Source: Oscheius tipulae
Lineage: Eukaryota; Nematoda; Chromadorea; Rhabditida; Rhabditidae
DNA: 64,000 bases
Direction: 5' to 3'
Assembly: GCA_037178975.1 (NCBI GenBank)
Contig: JASJZH010000003.1
Coordinates: 5,890,001 to 5,954,000 of the forward strand
Part shown: one piece after another, positions 1-9,085 of the stretch
Position numbering within the stretch: position 1 is the stretch's first letter
Layout: each line of letters starts with the position of its first letter
The notes under the pieces: generated by a model
The model's database searches: none
The model's input: the letters and a program-made list of their open reading frames with translations, nothing else
What the model was told of the DNA's origin: nothing
Made by a program: the position numbers and the translations under genes

Positions 1-1560
1 GACAAGAAGTACAAGCATGCTGCCATTGTGAGTCACTTTGACTGTCTGTAAAGGACATGAACAGGCCTACCGGAATGCTAGAGACTACGACAATCTGGTC
101 CGTGTCCTTCTGGATCATTTGGACATGGCCGAGGAGGCAGTGAAGGTGGTAAGACACAGTCGAAGCGTTGAAGGAGCCAAACTTGTCGCCAAGTAACTCT
201 CTATCTCTGGTATTGTATTAAACGATTCAGATTCTTCGCTGGACTGGGTGATTACGGATCGGCTATTCAGTTCCTGGTCATCTCTCAATGTCATCAGGAA
301 GCCTGGCAAACTGCCGAAACTTATGATCGATTCAAAGTAATAGGTTTTAAAACTATAAAATTCGTGACAGGACTTTGCGGAAGCCATAGAAGATACTGGT
401 ACTCCGGAACAGTTTCTCCATTTAGCCAACCATTTTCAAGCAGCAGGAGATCATTTTATGGCTGGGAAGTTTTTCATGAAAGCCGGATTTTATCATCAGG
501 TTTGGAGGTTCTTACAATGAGAACACATGATTTAGGCTCTGGAACAACTGATCCTAGCCGGAGAGACAGACGAGGCTCTAATGACAGGAATCAAGTGTAT
601 AGCCGCCGCAGAAGACCGTCCTCTGACCGAAAGATTCACTTCGTACCTGCTTGGTGAACTGGATGGAGTTCCCAAGGAGGCCAAATATCTCTTCATGATG
701 TTTGTCGAACTGAAACAAACGAGAGAAGCAGCCAAGACAGCTCTAGTAATAGCCAGAGAGGAACAGGAGAAGGGACAGTACCGTCTGGCAAGGAATGTTC
801 TTCTTCACATGTACCGTGAACTGCGCGAGAAGAAGATCAAAATCCCAATGGAAATGGTCAATTCCCTGATGCTCCTTCAGTCCTATCTGATTGTCCGATC
901 TTTGCTGGCCCGAGACGACAATGTCAAGGCGGCCAGAATGCTTCTCAGAGTTGTACAGAGTATCAGCCGATTTCCAGCACGTAGGTTTCAAAGATTTTTC
1001 TAAATCAAAAGAATTCAGACATCGTGCCGATACTCACCTCCGCCGTTGTGGTTTGTGCCAAAGCTGGTCTAAAGGGTGCGGCTCTAACAACCGCTATGAA
1101 ACTTATGGCGCCCGAGTATCGGCAGAAGATTGATGTCAAGTACAAGAAGAAGATCGAAGCTCTTGTCAGGTAGCTTAAATTGTGTTTTGTTACTAGGTAA
1201 ATGGAAATACTTCAGAAAGGGGGAGAAGCTAACCGACCCCGAAGAGATGAAAACTCCCTGTCCGTACTGTGCTGCTTTGACACCCGAGACTGATTTGACT
1301 TGTGCCAAATGCAAGAACACGCTCCCATACTGTATCGTAACTGTGAGTTTCCTCTTCCCTCCAAATTGACATGTACTTCTTAGGGTCGTCACATAACATC
1401 CGACGACTTTGCCGTCTGTCCGAACTGCGACTTCCCGGGTTTCTTCTCCGATTTCCGAAGACTCATTCACAACAAGGAACTATGTCCAATGTGTGATGGA
1501 CCCTTGGGAGAGGTGGTCCCCGGAAGTGCATCGCAGTATTTGCTGCAAAACTCTGAATAA
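1..1560 (+). CDS. WDR19: WDR19/IFT144, intraflagellar transport protein, C-terminal part
   Basis: The 5' end lies outside the window. Exons read in frame at about 1-27, 65-192, 231-336, 371-499, 536-980, 1019-1169, 1216-1342 and 1384-1560. The protein shows the TPR-like helical repeats typical of the IFT144 C-terminal half (for example [59 protein letters not shown]). It ends in the paired zinc-binding cysteines found at the end of WDR19 (CPYC, CAKC, then CPNC, CPMC). IFT144 is a subunit of the IFT-A complex for retrograde transport in cilia; the C. elegans orthologue is dyf-2. The match is colinear to the last zinc module, so the 3' end is complete. The stop codon (TAA, 1558-1560) lies inside the polyadenylation signal AATAAA. 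The next gene starts about 80 nt downstream on the same strand. Confidence 0.95.
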
Positions 1561-1561
1561 A
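1556..1561 (+). promoter_or_regulatory. Polyadenylation signal overlapping the WDR19 stop codon
   Basis: AATAAA is read across the TAA stop, so the WDR19 3'UTR is almost nil. It is followed within about 80 nt by a pyrimidine-rich acceptor for the next gene, the spacing seen between genes of nematode operons. Confidence 0.6.
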
Positions 1562-1630
1562 ATTGTTTTGTTGGTTATCTGTTCTTGGTTGAGCCGACGA
1601 GGTATTAGAACGACTGATAAAAAGACCTTT

Positions 1631-1641
1631 TCTCTCCTTAG
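1631..1641 (+). promoter_or_regulatory. Putative trans-splice acceptor 1 nt before the start codon
   Basis: A pyrimidine tract ending in TTAG lies directly before T-ATG at 1643. There is no room for a promoter and 5'UTR exon between this point and the WDR19 stop, so a spliced leader is the simplest explanation. This is inferred, not shown. Confidence 0.5.
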
Positions 1642-1642
1642 T

Positions 1643-3132
1643 ATGCTCCTCCTTCTCCTACTCATCAATTTGGCTATGGCTAATGAGGTAATTACCAACA
1701 CTTTGATCCAGCTCGAGAAGGTCGTCTTTGTGACATATTCCTGTGATCAGGCGTATCACACACTGAACTGTAGCGACATTATCAAGTTCATGGTAACCAT
1801 GAGTCATCCAGTTGTTTCAAAAAGAACTTCAGTTTCTCGGAAAAGAATTGACGTTCATCTGCATTGGAAATGTTATCACCAAGGATCTCACCACCACCCT
1901 GACTCTGTACATAACTGTAAGCATTAGGTAAATACTGTCACTTTTTGAACTTTTGGACGAGGACCCAATAATAACTCTACCGGCTCCTACGAATACTTTC
2001 AACATTTCGACAAATTGTGAGGGGATCCCAGAAGAGGTGGGAGGAGAGGTGACGTTGACGCAGGATATGAAGAAAATTGTGTCCTTTGTCAAAACGAATC
2101 AGGCCATACCCAATGTAAGTCTACATAATTTGTTGGCGTCGAATATTCAGTGAAGATTGTTCGCGCCAATTTGATTTCTAACTCCTTGGGCCAGTATTCA
2201 ATGTAGACACATTGTGCTGGGTCCCGGACGAATTTTAACTTTTTAGGCCGGAAACTACAACATCAGCATGGACTACATACAAGTTTCAGAAGAGAACAAT
2301 GTCGTTGCGACGGTCAAAGTTCCGGTAACGGTACTAGTTCCGGACCCCAGCCCACAGACAAGACTTGTCCCTGTGACACGAATAGTCACGGTACCATTTG
2401 ACGTCGATGACAACTCGACTGAAATCCCAGTAACGAGGATCGTGACAGTAACAAAGATGGTCACCGTTTCTGACAACTTGTCTCGAATTGTCACAGTCAC
2501 ACAGTCCTCAAACGAAGCTGTCTTGCTTTCCTATCTGGTTGTGGCTCTTTGTGAGGTGAGAAATTTGAGTGTTAATTAAAAGAGTATCTTAAGTTTGTGA
2601 TAATCATGTTCTGCATGTGTGCCTGCCTATACAAAATCTGTTGGAAGCGACGGGGTCGACCATGGCGAAAACGATTCGCTACCTTAGTCTGTGCACTATC
2701 TCGAGAGATCAGAGGGGCCACCTACGAGGACATTTCGTTAGTTTAGGATTACAAGGGAGTAACTAGATGGTTTCCAGAATCCCTCTCAATAGAAATCACA
2801 TCGTGAGGACAAGCAATGTGTATGAGCAACCGAATAGGAGGAGGACGAGCTCGTTGAACGACATCTTTTCGGTTTCAATCTCTCACAACCAGCCAATCAA
2901 CCAGACCACAATCAGTTCTCCGGAGGTCATGATTTCGAGAAACAGCTCGAATTCGAATCTCGGAATCCCGACAAGACTCGAAAACTTGGCCTATATTTCG
3001 AAGAGTGGGGAGATAATACAGAGACCGAGCATCGTGGACAATACGAGGAGGATCAGTCCAGGGAACCCGAATGAGCCGTCTACTTCAACTGGTTCGTCTA
3101 CTGCGACTGGTTTGATTGAATTGTTAGGATAA
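1643..3132 (+). CDS. Type I membrane protein A, paralogue of the next gene
   Basis: Family not recognised. Exons read as about 1643-1792, 1833-1916, 1962-2114, 2247-2555, 2594-2738 and 2780-3132. Residues 1-14 form a signal peptide (MLLLLLLINLAMA). An ectodomain follows with a pair of cysteines around a conserved Phe-rich core ending in TLTLYIT. Then comes a short repeated segment (VTRIVTV three times with variations). A transmembrane helix (about YLVVALCE-FVIIMFCMCACL) is followed by a strongly basic stop-transfer sequence (KICWKRRGRPWRKR). The cytoplasmic tail is about 150 residues, Ser/Asn/Arg-rich and without a known domain. The ectodomain aligns with that of the following gene, including N-terminal cysteine spacing and intron position, so the two are tandem duplicates. 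The small spacing after WDR19 suggests co-transcription. Confidence 0.7.
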
Positions 3133-3365
3133 TAAGTTCAGTTTTAGACAACAGGGAACTGATAGCTAGACGCAGCGCTCGTCCCTCCTCGAGAAGAATC
3201 AGCGGCGACGATTGGCCCGTACTCGAGACCATCGACGAAACCTATGATACTCACTAGAAGATGTGATAAAACAAACCCATAATAAAGGCTCGTAACGTGT
3301 GCCGATAGCCTTTCACACCTCGTAACACTTCTCCTGATAACTCCTGTCGGCATTCTTCCTAAAAG
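3133..3365 (+). other. Short spacer between the two membrane-protein genes
   Basis: It contains an AATAAA about 85 nt before the next start codon, again operon-like spacing. No coding potential was seen. Confidence 0.4.
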
Positions 3366-6300
3366 ATGCTTCTCGTTCTTAGTCTTCTTTTTGGGCTAGG
3401 GGGGTCAAACTATACTGGCATCTACTTTGAACTTCTGCGGATTTCCATCCCTCCGCAGATAGGAAGTCCGTTACTGGTTTGTACAGACATAACGGCTGTA
3501 AATGTGAGTGACTTTGTATTTTTTGAACTCTTTAAGGTATTTGGTAATCCATTGGTTTACGAGTGTTACGGACAACTTGACCAGTTTGGGAACACGACTA
3601 TGAGCATCTACATCACCGTGAGTCCTTCCAATGGAACACCATTGATAAATTTAGGACAACCAGGCCGTTCTCCCCATGCCCAGCTCTAATCTTGAATGGA
3701 ACATAACCACTGTCAACAATACCTATTCTAGCTTCTTCGATTTCGCAAACCAGTTTAATAGTGTGAGTCAGCTGCAATACAACATTACTGTAAGTTTTCT
3801 TTCCCGAATATACACGAATTTTACCAGGGTCTCGGTCAAAATGTGACTTTTGTCTACGTGCTCTTGTTGGATCAAGCTGGATGCTCGACTGTGGGATCCT
3901 CGACATCTGAGAGTACAACTCTTAGTTCCAACGCAACTACTACTGTTCAATCTACGACTATCAGTACTGTTGTCTCTACAGGAACAACTCCGTCTAATAA
4001 CAGTCTGAATTTGACTGTATCGTCTTCCACAGCAGAGAGTACAACCCTTGGTTACAATGGAACTACCACTCAGCTTACGACTGCTCCGTCTACTAGCGCT
4101 TTCAACACAACACTTGCTACCACAGCCTACAGTACAATAGCTTCAACATCTTTTCCTACCCCTACGACCACAGTGCTCCAGAGCACTACTGCAGTGGGTA
4201 CTACTTTGACATCTTCTCCTACCCCTACGACCACAGTGCTTCAGAACACTACTGCAGTGGGTACTACTTTGACATCTTCTCCTACTCCTACGACCACAGT
4301 GCGTCAGAACACTACTGCAATGGGTACTACAACCTATACGAGCGCAACCAGTACACTACCTTCTACAATTTATACCACTACATCTATAGTAATAAAAGGG
4401 ACCACAATACCTACCGCAACTACCCCTTACATTACCCAAACTATCCAGCCAAGCACAACGATTTCTAAGATGTCTACGTCATTGCCTACGACGACAGTAA
4501 TCCCTGTTAGAAATGTAACTACGTCTACTCCTTCTACGACTTATACTACCACATCGGTTCCGATCTCCACATCTACTACTGTATCTTCTACTGTTTCCGT
4601 GTCAAATAGCACGGCTCGCTCTAATCTAACAACTACTTTTCCTTCAACGATCATGGCATACAGCAGTACTACGGAACAGTGGACAGAAACACCTGGCACA
4701 TCGGCTACTGACTTCACTACAACGGAACCTACTACTACTAGTAGCACGACGTTGAGTAGTGCTAGGACCACTCATCGTGGCTTCAATCACACGACCCCAC
4801 CGGCCCGGAAAACCACTTCGACTAGCTCTACTTTTATAAGTACCACAACCACAACAACTACAACGACTACTACATTACCAACTACGACGCCTTTGGACTG
4901 TACCATGTGTCCTGTCGGTTGTCTCAGCCTCGTGGTCGTTAATCCAGCAACGAGAATGGTTACAGCCCCGCCGGAACTATTCTATATAGAGGAGAAGAAG
5001 TCCTACACAGGAATGCTTATCTTCGCGATTGTTGAGGTTTGAACAATTTCAGGTAGTCGAAGATCTGATGATTCAGGCGACGTTCATTGTTTTGTTACTC
5101 GCCGTGTTGCTGTTACTAAGATTCACTCCCTTAGGAAGAAGGTATCTTCATCTGTTGACTGGAGAAGACAGACGAGAAGTGAGAAGGGAGATTGAGGAGA
5201 GAGCAGACAGACGAGGTGGGGACAGGAAAGGTAAGCCTGCTTCTTTCAAAGAGAGCATTGTTCAAGACGAATTCCAAGCGACAGTCTCTGCTTCCAGTGG
5301 TTATGAAATTCCCCGATCTGTTCTGAACAAGGCGGGTAGACTGAATGAAGAGCTGAAATCAGGTAGAGCTCGGAAGATTAACAGTTTAGAAATTTTCATT
5401 CAGTTCAAAACAACTACGCTGTTCCCATTCAACACAACAAGAAGCGTGCTCCGCAGCCTCCATCAAATCCACCTCCTCCGATACCTCCGTTCCGAAGGGA
5501 GAACAGTATATCGGAGATTGAAAGAGGAGATGGTGATTCGAGAAAGTATTCCGAGCAGGTTCAAAGAAGTTCTGATGACTCTGCATCCAACGAGCTTCCG
5601 GAACATGAAGATGTGTTAGTGAAAACTTCCGAGGAAGAGACGGAGAAAGCAAAGTCAGCAGGTACTTTTTCCAGCTACGGTTTCAAGAGTTTTAGACACT
5701 TACGTACCTGTCCTACCCACCAAAGAAACCGTTCACAATATCACAAAATCTCAAGATAATGATTTTCCTCATGAGGGATACTCTTTTCTAGAAGCTTCAC
5801 CAAAACTGAACGAAGTCCACAACAGAGACAGTATACGCAAAAAAGGTATTTTGAACGGAGTTTAGGGCTAGGCTGTTGTAGATTTCACAGCAATTTCTAT
5901 GGAAGAAGACTTTGCTGTGGTAGTGGACCCGCGAGTAGGCCAATCTCTACCGACTGCTCCATCCCTACCCGTCCCCGACGAGGAATCTCGGCCTTCCTCT
6001 TTAGATGATCCACTGAAAACGAAACGAGAGGATTCTGTGGGCAAGGAGAAAGCCAATGAGCCACTGTTGTCTTCTCCAAGAGATCCTTCGGCACTCACAC
6101 CACCAGAAGATGGCGTTGACTATTACTCTGATTGGGTGAACTGGATCAAGAAACACTCTCGTGAGTTCTTCTCTTGTGTTTATAACAAATATACAGCGTA
6201 TGTTGTATCCTGGACTCTTGGTTTCGATCCTGTCTTCTCGAGGAATGTTGGCACTGGAACTGAGGAGACTGAAAATGACAAAGATAGCACTGTCGCTAAT

Positions 6301-7360
6301 CAAGACCCAAGTGACTGTGTGGAACCAATCGAGGTTTCAACGTTCCCAGCTTCTCGTCGATTATCGTGGCCTGTTGATCAGAAGAAAGAGGCGGACTCTT
6401 CTGCTAATTTGTTTAAAGGTAAGTCTTTTGATAAGCCTTACCAAAGATCCTTTTAGAGAAAACTCCGAAGGAGAACTCCTATGAAGAAATACCCTACGGT
6501 TCAGAGTCGGATATCATAGAGTCACTTCCTCCTCCACTTCCCCAGTCACCGCCTCCACCACGAAGAGTTCCAGACCTTATCGACTTCTACGAGTCAGGTA
6601 GACTTAGACGACCTGATGATCTTTACACTCATCATATCAAACCCAAAGCTCCGCAAAGTCATTCAATCAGTTTTTCAATTGGAAACACGGAAGTGATTCT
6701 CGTCTCTCCGTCTGATGCTCTTTCAAAGCAGGACGGTGAGAATAATATCGAAATCGACTTACAAGAAGAGTATTTTCAGAAACTTCTTCAGTTGTATTAT
6801 CAGAGCTGATCGACGTCGAAGAAGATGAAGGATCTGTGTTGGTGGAAATGTCCTGCGAAGATGATCTGGAAAACAGCTTAACTCCCACAAATAAGAGCAA
6901 CACAACGGATGTTATTGACGAAGACGACGGCGAGTCAGTATTTGTGGAAGCCCCATCTGGAGAAGATCTGGGAATCGGTTCAAATGCTGCAGAGAAGAGC
7001 AATACCCATGATATTGTCGAAGAAGACGAAGGAGAATCCACCTCCGTTGTAATACCAGAAGATAATGGGAGAGTCCCTGAGGCAGAGATCAGTTCAGCGT
7101 ATCTAGAAACTTTTGATCCCGTCTCAAGCTTCGAGAGCCAATTTGAATTGATCACAAATCCATTTGATCCATCAGAACCAGGGCCGTCGGAAGAGAGTCA
7201 AATTAACCTGGCTCCAGGTAAGGAAGTATGTGAAGTTAGACTAATTCCAGCTTTTTTAGAATGGTTCGCCATACCAATAGATCCAGATTATTACGAGGAA
7301 GTGGAAGACGAGCCTTTCTGGCCAGAATTCAATTGGTCAGAATTTTTCGAGGCGAATTGA
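3366..7360 (+). CDS. Mucin-like type I membrane protein B with a long cytoplasmic tail
   Basis: Family not recognised. About a dozen exons, all joined by short introns, carry one open frame to TGA at 7358-7360. Order: signal peptide (MLLVLSLLFGLG); an ectodomain paralogous to protein A (cysteine pair, Phe-rich core, TTMSIYIT); about 330 residues of Thr/Ser-rich mucin stalk (3890-4890) with many N-x-S/T sites and a 63-bp tandem repeat; a membrane-proximal CTMCPVGC cysteine cluster; one transmembrane helix (about 5065-5120, ATFIVLLLAVLLLLRF). The intracellular tail is about 560 residues. It has Arg/Glu-rich juxtamembrane sequence, proline runs of the SH3-ligand kind (KRAPQPPSNPPPPIPP; SLPPPLPQSPPPPRR), acidic repeats and the end FNWSEFFEAN. 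Exon joins at 5359-5402, 5662-5694, 5847-5880, 6419-6456, 6735-6779 and 7219-7258 are needed to keep the frame. A role as a cell-surface or cuticle/gland mucin receptor is only an inference from architecture. Confidence 0.72.
4146..4334 (+). repeat. Three tandem 63-bp repeats in the mucin stalk
   Basis: Units at 4146-4208, 4209-4271 and 4272-4334 each encode 21 residues beginning T-S-(F/S)-P-T-P-T-T-T-V and ending G-T-T. They differ by only a few substitutions, so they are recent in-frame duplications. Confidence 0.85.
6811..7060 (+). repeat. Acidic repeat modules in the tail of membrane protein B
   Basis: Three imperfect copies of a motif of the form (I/V)-(D/V)-E-(E/D)-D-x-G-(E)-S-x-x-V-E recur (DVEEDEGSVLVE, VIDEDDGESVFVE, IVEEDEGESTSVV). 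The last two are preceded by KSNT and spaced by about 40 residues. Likely an internal protein duplication. Confidence 0.65.
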
Positions 7361-7508
7361 CAAAATAAATGGAGAATAAGGGTCAGATAATCTTTTACCG
7401 AAATAATGGTGGAGCAAAATAAAACGAGGCAAGATATGAACAATGTGAATCACAGACTGATCGTAAAGGGTGCAACTATTGTAGTAAAAACTACCAAAAT
7501 ACTAGAAA

Positions 7509-8300
7509 TCAGCGTCTAACCGGGGTTTGTGAATGTAATGGCGTTCCTGCAGCCGGACCGTGAAATCGCGCAGGTGATGGTTGATGATAGTGAAGGTAAG
7601 TTGGAGGAGATGGTAGAAAGGCGCTGGGATGTACAGAAGACGAGGCCGGATGAGGCATAGGAGGTCTGTACATGTAATTTCTAGGGCTCTCGTATGTAAA
7701 GTGATGAGAAACTAACTGCTGATAAGGATATCCGCCGTAGAACACGTAAGGTGAGGGCGGGTACATGTGATACCAAGACGAAGGAGAAAATGGAACCGGA
7801 GGCCTCGCCATGAAAACAGGCTGTTGCCGATAAACTGGAGCTGTCTGATTCAAGTCGCTAAAATAGTTGTTTTTTGGATAAAAACATAGAACGAACCAAG
7901 CGGAATCGGCCATTTCGGAGCTGTCTTTTGGCTCTTCAATCACCAGTCGTTCTTCCGGCAAATCTTCGGTAAGAATGCGTTTCTTGGCAGCAGGTTCAGG
8001 CGATTTGTTGCGGTTCTCACGCCTTTTCATGCTAGTGTTGAGCCCTTTCTTGGGCGTACCCGATTCCGTTGGGAAACTGGGCATAGTCCTGTTGAGAGAA
8101 GCCGCAAACTCGGGCCTGTTCCTGTTCAATCGTGAAACAGGTCTACAAAACGATGTCAGTATTTTAAAGGCATTGATAGCTGACCTATTTTTCGTTAATT
8201 TCCGAATTTGAACTTCTGGCTGTCGAATTGCCGGCTCTCCAACAGTCTCGTCTTGTGTCAAATGCTGAGTGACGTCTCGTGACGGTGTTGTAGCATCCAT
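7509..8300 (-). CDS. Hypothetical Pro/Tyr-rich protein
   Basis: Not recognised. The start ATG at 8300-8298 follows an acceptor (TTTTTAG, then 6 nt). Two in-frame short introns are likely: about 8145-8186 and 7860-7898 (GT...TTTTAG on the minus strand, each a multiple of three, so the raw frame stays open). Removing them leaves about 236 residues. The N-terminal half is charged, with a basic stretch (KRRENRNKSPEPAAKKR) that could be a nuclear localisation signal. The C-terminal half is low complexity, rich in Pro, Tyr, His and Ser (for example YHMYPPSPYVFYGGYPYQQ), like disordered RNA-granule or nuclear proteins. It is convergent with membrane protein B. Function unknown. Confidence 0.6.
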   Translation of the reverse strand: MDATTPSRDVTQHLTQDETVGEPAIRQPEVQIRKLTKNRSAINAFKILTSFCRPVSRLNRNRPEFAASLNRTMPSFPTESGTPKKGLNTSMKRRENRNKSPEPAAKKRILTEDLPEERLVIEEPKDSSEMADSAWFVLCFYPKNNYFSDLNQTAPVYRQQPVFMARPPVPFSPSSWYHMYPPSPYVFYGGYPYQQLVSHHFTYESPRNYMYRPPMPHPASSSVHPSAFLPSPPTYLHYHQPSPARFHGPAAGTPLHSQTPVRR

Positions 8301-8787
8301 ATCAAGTCTAAAAACATCACTTTTGGCAGAAAAACGAAGACAACAAACCCGCTGTCCATTGTAGCCGCTGTCTCATTCTTCCAAGAACCATTGTGATATT
8401 TGAGAAGGACACGCATTTGTAAGCTGAAAAAATAGTTGCTGATAACATAAAAAGGCTGAAAATTGAGAAAAAGAACAGAAATCACGAAACGTCACGATGA
8501 ATCTGGAAAAGGTTGGGATTTCATTGGCGCCAAAACAAATTGCCGCCATGTGCTACTGTAGTGACTACTGTTACATGCTCTCGTGAAGAGGATTGATCAA
8601 TCCGATCGCCATTGTTGAATTGATGGGCGTATCCCAGATCAACTGCCTTTTGCAGTGAGTTCCAATAGCAGTCCATTGACAAACCCGACTAAGCTCTTCT
8701 CTCTGTTGTGATCTCACGAAGACTCTCTTGAATCCTTTCATTTCGTGAGTATTCTATCCTCTGCCGATACGACTTTGTGGTTCGAAG
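8301..8787. other. Gap: probable promoter or 5' region, gene structure unresolved
   Basis: This lies between the minus-strand Pro/Tyr gene start and the + strand small gene. It probably holds a bidirectional promoter and the 5' exons of the small + gene. I could not join any ATG here convincingly to the downstream exons. Confidence 0.3.
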
Positions 8788-9036
8788 AAATTAGAAGTAT
8801 GGGGTCAGGACGAGAAGCCATCTTTCACATCGGCGATGGTGGAGGAGATGAAGAAGCCGGTGGATGCTAAGGAAATCAAAAACATTTTCGTGAATAAACC
8901 AGTGCCGTGAGTTCTTTCACTACTGTCATTGCTTATTTTGGGCCTCATTTTGGTCCGCCATCCGAATAGGTCCGTGCTAACAATAAGAAAAATGCTAACT
9001 CTTACTGATCTTATATCTTATGGAAAAGCATCATGA
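8788..9036 (+). CDS. Small hypothetical protein, 3' exons only
   Basis: Two exons, 8788-8906 and 8970-9036, join in frame across a GT-AG intron. They encode a 62-residue C-terminal piece containing KLEVWGQDEKPSFTSAM, KPVDAKEIKNIFVNKPVP and SVLTIRKMLTLTDLISYGKA, then TGA at 9034-9036. The composition is that of a real globular protein rather than a shadow frame. The N-terminus was not resolved and the family was not recognised. The gene ends about 50 nt from the 3' end of the convergent chitin-binding gene. Confidence 0.45.
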
Positions 9037-9085
9037 TCAACAAGTGCTTTCTAGAGAGAACAAAGTAGGTAAATTTTTATAGAGA

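Noticed and set aside
4541-4771. Minus-strand Val-rich frame
   Set aside because: Antisense shadow of the Thr-rich mucin repeat, where ACN codons read as valine or other small residues on the other strand.
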